A stretch of DNA of 64,000 nt from Streptomyces beijiangensis (GTDB lineage: Bacteria > Actinomycetota > Actinomycetes > Streptomycetales > Streptomycetaceae). The stretch's first letter is position 1. Each line of letters starts with the position of its first letter. The notes beneath the pieces were generated by a model, which saw only the letters and a program-made list of their open reading frames with translations, was not told where the DNA came from and made no database searches. This document shows, piece after piece, positions 1 through 8,105 of the stretch. Where the stretch lies: assembly GCF_017315755.1 (NCBI RefSeq), contig NZ_JAFLRJ010000114.1, forward strand, positions 1 to 64,000, written 5' to 3'. The translations under genes were made by a program, and so were the position numbers.

Positions 1-1350
1 GGACACCGGACACCGGACACCAGTCGCCCCTCGCCCGTCTTCGGCCTCGACCCCGAGTGGCTCCTCACCGACTCCGGCGCCCCCGTCGCGGACACCATGG
101 TCCTCTCCCACCCCGAACAGTTGGAGCGCCTGCGGGCCGCCTGCCCGGAGGCGGCCGGAACCGCGGTTCTCGCCGGTGACCCGTGCTTCGACCGGATCCT
201 CGCCGCCCGCACCTACCGCGACCGCTTCCGCCGGGCCCTGGGAGTACGCGAGGGCCAGCGGCTCATCGTCCTGAGCTCGACCTGGAACCCCGCATCACTC
301 TTCGGGGACGGCGGCATGCAGGACGTCCTCGCCGCCCTGCTCCCCCGCCTCACCGCCGAGCTCCCCGCTGACGAGTACCGCGTTGCGGCCGTCCTCCATC
401 CCAACACCTGGCACGGCCACGGCCCCGGCCAGATCCGCGCCTGGCTCGACCGCGCCCGGCGCGGCGGCCTCACCCTCGTCGACCCGCTCCGCTCCTGGCG
501 TCAGGCCCTGATCGCGGCGGACGCGGTGATCGGCGACCACGGCGCGGTCACCTATTACGCCGCCGCCCTCGCCACCCCCGTCCTGCTCGGGGCGGCCCCG
601 CTCGACGGGCTCGACCCGCTGAGCCCGGTCGCCGCGCTGATGCACGAGGCCCCGCACCTGGACCCGTACGCACCCCTGCACCCCCAGCTCGAACGCCTGC
701 TCACCGCGCACGTACCGCCGACCGCACCGGCCCGGCTGACCACCTCCTCGCCCGGCGAGTCCGCCGCCCTCCTGCGCCGCCACTTCTACGGGCAGATCGG
801 CATCCCGGAGCCCGAGGATCCGGCCCTCCTCGCCCCTCTCCCGCTGCCCCCGTACGAACCCCCGTACCGCACCGCGCCCTTGCGCGTGCTGACCCGGCTG
901 GCCGGACCCGCAGAGATCACCGTCAGCCGGTACGCCGACCCGCGCCACGAGCCCGACGGCGCGGGCGACAGCGAGTGCGAAGCCCACACCGCCGTGCACG
1001 AGGACACCCTCGACCCGGGCCGCCTCGCCCTCGCCGACGTGATCCTGCGCCACGGCGCTCCGGACGACCCCCGCCTGGGAACGCCCGCCGACTGGGCGGC
1101 CGAAGTCCTCGCCCGCCATCCGCACTGCGCCCTCGCCGCCTATGTCACGGGCCCGGACAGTTGTACGGTCCGCACCCGCGCCGGGGACCTCGTCCACCTC
1201 ACCGGCAGCGGCACCGATCCGGCCACCGCTTCCTCCGCCCTGCACGCCTGGCTGGCAGCGGGCAAGTCCCTGGCGGAGCTGGAGCGGTACGGGATGACGG
1301 TGCGGACCGGCGCGACCGCCCATCGCGTGGACGTCACTCCCGGGCGGTGA
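1..1350 (+). CDS. glycosyltransferase-like protein, 5' end cut by window
   Basis: The frame is open from the first base of the window, so the true start lies upstream; an internal ATG at 97 is probably not the start. The visible 449 residues resemble the C-terminal half of a GT-B fold such as CDP-glycerol glycerophosphotransferase-like proteins. Features are a segment reading ADAVIGDHGAVTYYAAALATP, matching the acceptor/donor loop where such enzymes recognise a nucleotide sugar, and a preceding strand LIVLSSTWNP. No signal peptide is visible. The last 150 residues do not match a family I recognise. The gene ends in a 17-base tail-to-tail overlap with the minus-strand NTPase gene. The fold is an inference from motif layout; substrate unknown. 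Confidence 0.6.
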   Translation, partial: GHRTPDTSRPSPVFGLDPEWLLTDSGAPVADTMVLSHPEQLERLRAACPEAAGTAVLAGDPCFDRILAARTYRDRFRRALGVREGQRLIVLSSTWNPASLFGDGGMQDVLAALLPRLTAELPADEYRVAAVLHPNTWHGHGPGQIRAWLDRARRGGLTLVDPLRSWRQALIAADAVIGDHGAVTYYAAALATPVLLGAAPLDGLDPLSPVAALMHEAPHLDPYAPLHPQLERLLTAHVPPTAPARLTTSSPGESAALLRRHFYGQIGIPEPEDPALLAPLPLPPYEPPYRTAPLRVLTRLAGPAEITVSRYADPRHEPDGAGDSECEAHTAVHEDTLDPGRLALADVILRHGAPDDPRLGTPADWAAEVLARHPHCALAAYVTGPDSCTVRTRAGDLVHLTGSGTDPATASSALHAWLAAGKSLAELERYGMTVRTGATAHRVDVTPGR

Positions 1351-3403
1351 CGCATCGCGACCTCAGGTCCCGCAGCACGGCCAGATGCGGCTCGGCCCGC
1401 TCCTGGGCGAGCGCGGCCTCCGCCTCGTCGATCAGGGGGAGCGCTGCCTCCGCCTCCCCCGCGTCGAGCCGGACCTCGGCGAGATCGGTGAGCGTACGGG
1501 CGGTGTTGTACGCCTCACCCGCGCCCCGGAAGCGGCTCAGCGCCTCGCCCAGCCGCTCCAGCGCCTCGCCCCTGCGGCCCGGAATGCCGCGCAGTGCCCT
1601 CCCCTTGTGGCGTTCGACGAGTGCGCGCGCCCGGGGCAGGTCCGCGGCGCCTTCCTCGCCGTCGCCGATCGTGTCGTACACGGCGCCGGCCTCGGTGAAG
1701 AGCCCGTAGGCCTCCTCGTACCTCCACTGCCCCAGCCGGAGCAGTCCCAGCGCCTCCACGGCCGAGGCCCGGCCCCGTACATGACCGGCCTGCCACTCGG
1801 CCTCGGCGGCCGCGCGCAGTTCGCTCTCCGCCGCGTCGAAGTCCTTCAGCGCGGCAAGGGCCATGCCCAGCTGGAAGTGCAACTGTCCCGCCCTGCGGCC
1901 GGTGGCCGTGCGCGCCCCCGACCGCAGCGCGGGCAGCAGTTCCTCGTACCGTCCGGCCTTGAGCTGGTACGGCCAGAGCGCGTGCCCGAGCAGCTCCACC
2001 GTGTCCGTATCGCCGGACTCCTCGGCCGCGTGGGCCGCCTCGACGAGGTTTCCGAGGTCGGCGGAGAGCGCGTCGATCGCCGCACCCGCATCGCGGTACG
2101 GGCCCGGCCCCAGCTCGCGGGCGCGCGGGGCGGTGCGCCAGCTCTGCGGCAGCGCGACGAGCCCGGCGCGGAGTGCGAACCGCAGGTGATGACCGACCGC
2201 GCGCCGTACCGCTTCGGCGCAGGCCGCGGGCCCGTCCTCCCGCTCCGCCGCGGCTTCGGCGTGGCGGCGTATCGCCGGGCGGTAACGGTAGCGTCCCGCG
2301 CCGGCGGGCTCCAGGAGCTGCCGGTCGGCGAGTTCGACGAGGTGGCGGGCCGCCTCGGTCCCGGTGATCCGTACGGTGGCTGCGACCGCGGCGACGCCGA
2401 TGTCCGTCCAGGCGCGGAGCGCCATCAGCCGGTAGACGCGGGCGGTGTCCGCCGCGAGCCGCCGGTGGCCGATCTCCGCGGCACGCCGTACGGGATCGCC
2501 CTCCGGCACCCCGGCAGTGCCCCACGTACCGTCGCCGAGCCAGGGTGCGGCGACGCGCAGTGCGTACGGCGAGCCCCCGCACTCCGCCAGCAGACCGGGA
2601 AGCGCCTCCCTCGCACCGCCCGGGACGGAACCCCCGGCGAGCAGCGTCAGGAGTTTCAGCGCGTCCTTGCGTCCCAGCGGTCCGACCGGCACCGGAAGTG
2701 CGTCGAGTCCGGGCAGCGGCCGCCGGGCGACGACGAGCGTGAACACCCCGGAGGCCGCGGTGAGCAGCGGTGCGACCTGCGCCGCCGAGTACGCATGGTC
2801 CAGTACGAGCAGCAGCTTCAGGCCGGCGACGCACTGGCGGAAGCATCTCGTCCGGTCGTCCGGCGCGGCGGGGATCTCCTCATCGGCAAGACCCAGTTCC
2901 AGCAGCGCCCGGTAGAGCACGGCGCCCGGGTCGAGTGCGGTCCCCGCCGAGCCGCCGCGCAGGTCGATGCGGATCTGCCCGTGCGGGAAGCGCTTGGCCT
3001 CGCGGCTGCCCAGGAACAGGGCCAGCTCGCTGGTGCCGATGCCCTCGGGGCCGTGGAGCAGCGCCACCCGCGGCCTGCCGTCGGCGCGCCGCCCTGCCTC
3101 CCGTACGAGATCCTTCAGAGGTCCGTCCCGGTCGGTGAAGAACCGGGTCGGTGCGGGCAGTGCGGGCACCCTGCGGACCTCGGGCCCTGCCGGGGCGGCA
3201 CGGGCGAGAGCCGTCCAGGCGCGGGCGAGAGCGGGGTCGCGCCGCACGCCCTCGTGGATCGTGCGCGCCACGGCCGCCAGCTCGGGGTCCGTCGCCGGGG
3301 CCGGCACCTCGCGCCCGGCGATCCGCCGCACCAGCACCCCTGCCGCCTCCAGGCTCCGCTTCCCGGCCTCGCCCGCCGCGCCCGTGGCCATGGCGGTCAG
3401 CAC
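1334..3403 (-). CDS. NTPase-like/TPR protein with atypical P-loop
   Basis: A protein of about 690 residues with a STAND/NB-ARC-like layout: a P-loop segment (HGPEGIGTSELA), a Walker B strand LLLVLDHA, a winged-helix-like middle, and an alpha-helical C-terminus rich in Ala/Leu/Glu typical of TPR repeats. The canonical P-loop lysine is replaced by threonine (GIGTS), so nucleotide hydrolysis is doubtful. The start is unclear. GTG at 3403 and ATG at 3391 are in frame but lack a good ribosome binding site, while an ATG at 3427 with a strong GGGGGAG site is out of frame by one base. Such proteins are usually signalling or regulatory scaffolds; no partner is evident. It converges on, and overlaps by 17 bases, the upstream glycosyltransferase-like gene. 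Confidence 0.7.
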   Translation of the reverse strand: MLTAMATGAAGEAGKRSLEAAGVLVRRIAGREVPAPATDPELAAVARTIHEGVRRDPALARAWTALARAAPAGPEVRRVPALPAPTRFFTDRDGPLKDLVREAGRRADGRPRVALLHGPEGIGTSELALFLGSREAKRFPHGQIRIDLRGGSAGTALDPGAVLYRALLELGLADEEIPAAPDDRTRCFRQCVAGLKLLLVLDHAYSAAQVAPLLTAASGVFTLVVARRPLPGLDALPVPVGPLGRKDALKLLTLLAGGSVPGGAREALPGLLAECGGSPYALRVAAPWLGDGTWGTAGVPEGDPVRRAAEIGHRRLAADTARVYRLMALRAWTDIGVAAVAATVRITGTEAARHLVELADRQLLEPAGAGRYRYRPAIRRHAEAAAEREDGPAACAEAVRRAVGHHLRFALRAGLVALPQSWRTAPRARELGPGPYRDAGAAIDALSADLGNLVEAAHAAEESGDTDTVELLGHALWPYQLKAGRYEELLPALRSGARTATGRRAGQLHFQLGMALAALKDFDAAESELRAAAEAEWQAGHVRGRASAVEALGLLRLGQWRYEEAYGLFTEAGAVYDTIGDGEEGAADLPRARALVERHKGRALRGIPGRRGEALERLGEALSRFRGAGEAYNTARTLTDLAEVRLDAGEAEAALPLIDEAEAALAQERAEPHLAVLRDLRSRCVTARE

Positions 3404-3620
3404 CCCGACAGCGATATGAGATCCAGCATTGCGCTCCCCCGCCCGTGACTGCACTCCGGGGGCAACCGTAGCCAAACGCGGATCACCGTGAACAGGCAAC
3501 GCCCCTTGTAGAGAGCCGAGTTCACCTGAACCCGCCCCCCACCGGCCGCTGTCCCCCGGGCCCCGGCTACCGTGATTGCGGCCCTCAGCGCTTTGCGGGC
3601 CAGTGAGGAGAATGGGCCGC
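3404..3620. other. divergent intergenic region
   Basis: This 217-base gap lies between the NTPase-like gene (minus) and the CtaG-type gene (plus) and must hold both promoters. I see a short imperfect palindrome GTTCACCTGAAC at 3520-3531 and a possible out-of-frame start (3427) for the NTPase-like gene. There is no convincing sigma-70 hexamer pair and no coding frame. Confidence 0.4.
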
Positions 3621-4619
3621 ATGTCCCCTGCGTACCTGCCGGACCTGACCTGGGGCAGCTTCCCTTCCGCCTGGCAGCTGGACGTTCCCGCGCTGCTCCT
3701 CGTTCTTGTCCTGGGCGGTCTGTACGGCTGGGGCGTGGTGCGCCTGCACCGGCGCGGCGAGCACTGGCCCGTGGCGCGTACGGCGGTCTTCGCGCTGCTC
3801 GGTCTCGGCACGATCGTGTCCGCCACGATGTCCGCCCTCGCGGTCTACGACGAGGTGCTGTTCTGGCCGGCCGCGGTGCAGAACATCCTGCTCGACCTGA
3901 TCGCCCCGCTCGGCCTCGCCCTGGGCGACCCCCTCGCGCTGGCCTGCCGTGCGCTGCCGGGCCGTGCGTCGGTGCGGGTGCGGCGCGCGATGACCGGCAG
4001 GTTCGCGCGGGTTCTGGCCTTTCCGCTGGTCAGCTCCGTGCTGGTGCTGGTCTCGGAGCTCTGCGTCTACTTCACCCCGTACTTCGAGACGGCCCTGCGC
4101 CACGGCGCGCTGCATCAGCTGATGTATCTGCAGCTGCTGCTGGTCGGCAGTCTCTTCGTCCTGCCGGTGCTCACCCAGGAGGAGCTGCTGCCCCGGTGGT
4201 GCAGCCACCCGGTGCGCGCGGCGATGGTCTTCCTCGACGGGCTGATCGACGCTGTCCCCGGCATCGTCGTGATGACGAGCTCCACGCTGGTCGCGGGCAC
4301 CTGGTACGCGCAGCACGCGCCGCCCTGGGCCCCGGCCGTCCAGGCCGACCAGCAGCTCGGCGGCGGCGCGATGATCACGATCGCGGAGCTGGTGGGGGTG
4401 CCGTTCCTGCTGGTGATCTTTGTGCAGTGGGTACGCGCCGAACGGACCAGGACGGCGGCCCTGGACCGCCGCCTGGACGCCGAGCTGGTGCGGGGCGCCG
4501 CGGCCACCGCGCCGGCCGCCGCCGGGCCTGCCGGCGCCGCCGAGCCCGATCTCGTACGCCCGTGGTGGGAGAACGAGGGCGGGGTCATCGGCGACCGGAT
4601 GCGGCGCGAGCGCCCCTGA
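3621..4619 (+). CDS. CtaG-family cytochrome c oxidase assembly protein
   Basis: This 332-residue polytopic membrane protein matches the caa3-type CtaG family (PF09678), thought to help copper delivery and assembly of haem-copper oxidase. Around seven hydrophobic segments are visible. The family's typical features are there: a tryptophan-rich N-terminus, LFWPAAVQNILLDLIAPL, a central HQLMYLQLLLVGSLF helix, and the SSTLVAGTWYA segment. The hydrophilic C-terminus is Ala/Pro-rich. I chose ATG 3621 because GAGGAG at 3605-3610 is correctly spaced for it; ATG 3612 is too close. It is the first of several respiratory-chain genes in the first 23 kb, but it is not in an operon with them. Confidence 0.85.
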   Translation: MSPAYLPDLTWGSFPSAWQLDVPALLLVLVLGGLYGWGVVRLHRRGEHWPVARTAVFALLGLGTIVSATMSALAVYDEVLFWPAAVQNILLDLIAPLGLALGDPLALACRALPGRASVRVRRAMTGRFARVLAFPLVSSVLVLVSELCVYFTPYFETALRHGALHQLMYLQLLLVGSLFVLPVLTQEELLPRWCSHPVRAAMVFLDGLIDAVPGIVVMTSSTLVAGTWYAQHAPPWAPAVQADQQLGGGAMITIAELVGVPFLLVIFVQWVRAERTRTAALDRRLDAELVRGAAATAPAAAGPAGAAEPDLVRPWWENEGGVIGDRMRRERP

Positions 4620-4653
4620 TCCGTACCCGTCGAGTCATCGACCCGCCAGGCCG

Positions 4654-5442
4654 TCAGGCCTTGCGGCCGACCGCCGCGTAGAGCGGCACCAACTGCCCGT
4701 CGGGCACCTCGTCGACCGCCAGTTCCGGGTGCCACTCGGCCACGGGCACCAGCCCCGGCTCCACCAGGTCGAGTCCCGCGAAGAAACGGTTCACGCCGTC
4801 CCGGGAGCGGGGCACAAGACGGACGCCGCCCGCCCCGTAGAGCTCGACGGCACGCTGGATCGCCGCAGGATCGTAGTCGCCGGTGAGCTGCGCCAGTACG
4901 AGATAGCTCCCCGACGGCAGTACGCCGACGAGCTCCTCGACCAGTTCGTACGCCCCGTCGTCGTCACCGATGAAGTGCATCAGCGCGATCAGCGACAGCG
5001 CCACGGGCTGCCCGAAGTCCAGCACCGCCTTCACCCGCTCGACGATCTCGCCCGGTCGTCTGGCGTCGGCCTGGACGTACTCCGTGACCCCTTCGGGTGT
5101 GCCCCGCAGCAGTGCCGCCGCATGGGCCAGCACGATGGGGTCGTTGTCGACGTAGACGACGCGTGCGTCGGGGGCGGCCGCCTGGGCGAGCTGGTGGAGG
5201 TTGGGCTCGGTGGGTATGCCGGTTCCCACGTCCAGGAACTGGCGTATGCCCGCCTCGCCCGCGAGCCATCGTGTCGCACGGTGCATGAACCACCGGTTGG
5301 TTCTGGCGGAGTGCTTGGCCCGGCCGTCGATGGACATCATCTGGCGGCCCACCGCCTCGTCGACCGGGTAATTGTCCTTGCCGCCCAGGAACCAGTCATA
5401 GACCCGTGCCGGATGCGGCTTGCTGGTGTCGATCTCCGTCAT
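4654..5442 (-). CDS. SAM-dependent methyltransferase (PF04672 type)
   Basis: A 262-residue protein of the methyltransferase family expanded in actinomycetes (Methyltransf_19, formerly DUF574). The N-terminus HPARVYDWFLGGKDNYPVDE is the family hallmark. Motif I follows as FLDVGTGIPTEPN, then an acidic end of strand beta-2 (VVYVDNDP) and a motif IV region (LNF/LDFGQPVALSLIALMHF). The substrate is unknown for nearly all members. The ATG at 5442 gives the usual family N-terminus although the upstream ribosome binding site is weak; the frame stays open further upstream. It shares strand with the downstream-lying hemerythrin gene (31-base gap), so co-transcription is possible. Confidence 0.85.
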   Translation of the reverse strand: MTEIDTSKPHPARVYDWFLGGKDNYPVDEAVGRQMMSIDGRAKHSARTNRWFMHRATRWLAGEAGIRQFLDVGTGIPTEPNLHQLAQAAAPDARVVYVDNDPIVLAHAAALLRGTPEGVTEYVQADARRPGEIVERVKAVLDFGQPVALSLIALMHFIGDDDGAYELVEELVGVLPSGSYLVLAQLTGDYDPAAIQRAVELYGAGGVRLVPRSRDGVNRFFAGLDLVEPGLVPVAEWHPELAVDEVPDGQLVPLYAAVGRKA

Positions 5443-5473
5443 GCGGGAAGTCTGCCCGGGAAGCGGGCTCTTG

Positions 5474-6118
5474 TCATGCGCTCCACAGCTCCTGCTTACG
5501 GTAACGCGGCTCCCAGAGAAGCCTGTTGAGGACCCTGACCGGCGGGGCCATCGCACCGAAGAACCGCTGCCGCCCCTCCGCCGGGACGCCGTCGACGATC
5601 CATGGAACGTAGACCGCGGCCCCCTTGAGCCCCTGCTCCACGCGCATCTTCCCCGCGAAGGCCTTCCAGTCGGCGGGCGCCAGCAGATGCTGGATGAGCG
5701 GCAGGGCGTCCTGCTCCTCGTGCTCCAGGTGGTGTACGAGGACCGACCTGGCCTCCTCGGCCCGGTCCGCGAGACCGCGCCCGCCGTCGGCGAGCGCCTG
5801 GTCGACCGCGGCGAGCAGCGGGTCGATCTGCGCGTGCTCGGCCTCCATGTCCGCCAGCAGGTCGAGGGCCAGCGGGCTCCCGGCCGCCTTGACCTGCACC
5901 CGCGGCCACAGGTCGGAGTCCTCGACGCTGTGGTGGAGGTGGAGCTGGCGCTTGAAGTTGTCCCAGCCCGCGCGGACCCCGGAACCGGTCGCCCGGCCCG
6001 CGGCGGCCGCCGCGACGAGGCGGTCCAGATCGCGCCGGAAGGCGTCGTGGGTCACGTACATCATGGTGAAGTCGATGGTGCCGGAAGCGCTCTGCGCGCC
6101 GTGCTGTGTGTCGGCCAT
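5474..6118 (-). CDS. hemerythrin domain protein
   Basis: A 214-residue cytoplasmic protein with a hemerythrin/HHE fold, expected to bind a di-iron centre and sense or buffer O2, NO or peroxide. Likely iron ligands are visible in order: H in YVTHDAF, HLHHSVED, MEAEHAQID, and HHLEHEEQDALP. ATG 6118 is preceded by GGAGGT at good spacing. It is divergent from the first orphan cytochrome b gene across a 173-base region with a perfect 13-base inverted repeat, suggesting shared redox-responsive control (inference). Confidence 0.85.
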   Translation of the reverse strand: MADTQHGAQSASGTIDFTMMYVTHDAFRRDLDRLVAAAAAGRATGSGVRAGWDNFKRQLHLHHSVEDSDLWPRVQVKAAGSPLALDLLADMEAEHAQIDPLLAAVDQALADGGRGLADRAEEARSVLVHHLEHEEQDALPLIQHLLAPADWKAFAGKMRVEQGLKGAAVYVPWIVDGVPAEGRQRFFGAMAPPVRVLNRLLWEPRYRKQELWSA

Positions 6119-6178
6119 GGGCGGCTCGACCTCCATTCGTCTGGTCCTGCCACCCGAGAGGGCCGGGACCGCGGAAGG

Positions 6179-6236
6179 TGTGACATCGCGGGCCCGGAGT
6201 GAGACGCAGGCCACATTCGGCGTCCGCGATGTCACA
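6179..6236. promoter_or_regulatory. 13-base inverted repeat, probable operator
   Basis: TGTGACATCGCGG at 6179-6191 is repeated exactly in inverted orientation as CCGCGATGTCACA at 6224-6236. It sits midway between the hemerythrin gene and the cytochrome b gene. The arms are 32 bases apart, so binding by a dimer at each arm or looping is more likely than a simple terminator hairpin. The regulator is unknown. Confidence 0.6.
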
Positions 6237-6291
6237 TCCCGGGGGGCCTGCCGTGTCTCAGTCGTGAGCGCACGCGACGGGGAGGCACTCC

Positions 6292-7911
6292 ATGTCCACA
6301 AGCCCGGTGAAGGAATCCTCCGGGGAACGGCTGGCCGACTGGGCAGACGGCAGACTCGGCATCCACACCATCGGCAGGAAATACCTGCGCAAGATCTTCC
6401 CGGACCACTGGTCCTTCATGCTGGGCGAGATCTGTCTCTACAGCTTCATCGTCCTGATCATCACGGGCATCTATCTGACGCTCTTCTTCCACCCGTCGAT
6501 GAACGAGGTGGTCTACCACGGCAGTTACGCACCGCTGAACGGCGTCCGGATGTCCGAGGCGTATGCCTCCACGCTCGACATCAGCTTCGAGGTGCGGGGC
6601 GGTCTGCTCATCCGGCAGATCCACCACTGGTCCGCGCTGATCTTCATCGCCGGCATGTTCGTGCACATGATGCGGCACTTCTTCACCGGCTCCTTCCGCA
6701 AGCCCCGCGAGCTGAACTGGCTCTTCGGCTGGACGCTCCTGGTGATCGGCCTCTTCGAGGGCCTGCTCGGCTACTCGCTCCCGGACGATCTGCTCTCCGG
6801 CACCGGAATGCGGTTCGTGAACAGCGCGGTGATCTCCACGCCCGTCGTCGGGACGTACCTCTCGATGTTCCTCTTCGGCGGCGAGTTCCCCGGCCACGAG
6901 ATCATTCCGCGGTTCTACTCCATCCATGTCCTGCTCCTGCCAGGGCTGATGGCGGCGCTCGTGGTGCTCCATCTGATCCTGGTCGTCTACCACAAGCACA
7001 CCCAGTGGGCCGGTCCCGGACGTACGGAGAAGAACGTCGTCGGCGCACCCCTGATGCCGGTGTACGTGGCCAAGGCGGGCGGGTTCTTCTTCCTGGTCGC
7101 CGGGGTCCTGACCGTCATTTCGGCGATCGCCGCGATCAACCCGGTCTGGCTGTACGGCCCTTACCGCGCCGACCAGGTCTCCACGGGCGCCCAGCCCGAC
7201 TGGTACCTGGGCTTCGCGGAGGGCCTGATCCGCACCATGCCCGGCTGGGAGATCAATGCCTGGGGCCATACGCTCGCGCTGGGCGTCCTCATCCCGCTCG
7301 GGCTCTTCCCGCTGATCCTGGCCGCGATCGGTGCGTACCCCTTCATCGAGGCCTGGGTCACCGGCGACAAACGCGAGCACCATCTCCTGGACCGCCCGCG
7401 CAACAGGCCGGTGCGCACCGCGCTCGGCACGGCCTGGATCACGCTCTACCTGGTCATGCTCATCGGCGGCGGCAACGACCTGTGGGCCACGCACTTCCAT
7501 CTGTCGGTCAACACCATCACCTGGGCGATCCGGGTGGCGTTCTTCGTGGCCCCCGCGATCGTCTTCGTCGTCACCAAGCGCATCTGCCTGGGACTCCAGC
7601 GCAGGGACCGCGATCTGGTGCTGCACGGCCGCGAGACGGGCATCGTCAAGCGGCTGCCGCACGGGGAGTTCATCGAGCTCCACGAGCCCTTGTCCCAGGC
7701 CGAGTTGCACCGGCTGACCGCGCACGAGCAGCCTGCCGCACTGGAGCTTCCCCCGTCGACAGACGCCCAGGGGGTACGGCGCAGGATCCCCCGCCGCGAG
7801 CGGCTGCGGGTCAGGCTCTCGCGCGCGCTGTACGGCGAGGGGACCCAGATCCCGAAGCCGACCGGTTCAAGCGGCGCTGTCGAAGGCCGACGCGACAGTG
7901 TGGAGCGGTGA
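6292..7911 (+). CDS. orphan cytochrome b subunit (QcrB-like), copy 1
   Basis: A 539-residue membrane protein closely matching the actinobacterial cytochrome b subunit of the bc1 complex, which oxidises menaquinol at the Qo site. Signature pieces: FPDHWSFMLGEICLYSF, haem-ligand region RQIHHWSALIFIAGMFVHMMRHFF split over two helices, LLLPGLMAALVVLHLIL, and the Qo-loop QPDWYLGFAEG, where PDWY replaces PEWY. The C-terminal soluble tail (RLPHGEF, LHEPLSQAELH) is typical. GGAGG stands 7 bases before the ATG. No qcrA, qcrC or cta gene adjoins it, so this is a paralogue outside the usual qcrCAB operon. Whether it replaces the main subunit under some condition is inference. Confidence 0.9.
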   Translation: MSTSPVKESSGERLADWADGRLGIHTIGRKYLRKIFPDHWSFMLGEICLYSFIVLIITGIYLTLFFHPSMNEVVYHGSYAPLNGVRMSEAYASTLDISFEVRGGLLIRQIHHWSALIFIAGMFVHMMRHFFTGSFRKPRELNWLFGWTLLVIGLFEGLLGYSLPDDLLSGTGMRFVNSAVISTPVVGTYLSMFLFGGEFPGHEIIPRFYSIHVLLLPGLMAALVVLHLILVVYHKHTQWAGPGRTEKNVVGAPLMPVYVAKAGGFFFLVAGVLTVISAIAAINPVWLYGPYRADQVSTGAQPDWYLGFAEGLIRTMPGWEINAWGHTLALGVLIPLGLFPLILAAIGAYPFIEAWVTGDKREHHLLDRPRNRPVRTALGTAWITLYLVMLIGGGNDLWATHFHLSVNTITWAIRVAFFVAPAIVFVVTKRICLGLQRRDRDLVLHGRETGIVKRLPHGEFIELHEPLSQAELHRLTAHEQPAALELPPSTDAQGVRRRIPRRERLRVRLSRALYGEGTQIPKPTGSSGAVEGRRDSVER

Positions 7912-7984
7912 CTCCGGCCCCGGTGCGGTCGACCCGCACCGGCATGTGGAGTGCGTATATGTCACGTCCATCTCTTGAACACAA

Positions 7985-8000
7985 CGTGGTCCATACCAAG
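7985..8000. promoter_or_regulatory. weak DasR-like (dre) site
   Basis: CGTGGTCCATACCAAG carries the core TGGTC-A-ACCA, matching 10 of 12 core positions of the known dre consensus TGGTCTAGACCA bound by the aminosugar regulator DasR. It lies just before the -35 element of the GH16 gene. The outer positions do not match, so this is a tentative call. Confidence 0.35.
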
Positions 8001-8003
8001 CCC

Positions 8004-8049
8004 TTGACAGGGGCTTAGTTCACTTCTTAAATCACGCAGTGAACTAAGC
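8004..8049 (+). promoter_or_regulatory. GH16 promoter with embedded 12-base inverted repeat
   Basis: TTGACA at 8004-8009 is followed after 17 bases by TTAAAT at 8027-8032, a good vegetative-type promoter for a GC-rich genome. A perfect inverted repeat, GCTTAGTTCACT at 8013-8024 and AGTGAACTAAGC at 8038-8049, brackets the -10 box. A repressor bound there would block transcription. The start codon follows 57 bases later. Confidence 0.65.
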
Positions 8050-8105
8050 ATCACTGTCATGCGCACGACAGACGCCATCCCCCACGTGTCATGGAAGGGA
8101 GAGTC

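Noticed and set aside
5625-8018. 797-residue plus-strand frame over the hemerythrin and cytochrome b genes
   Set aside because: Crosses two real genes in other frames and has a low-complexity Arg/Pro/Ser product.
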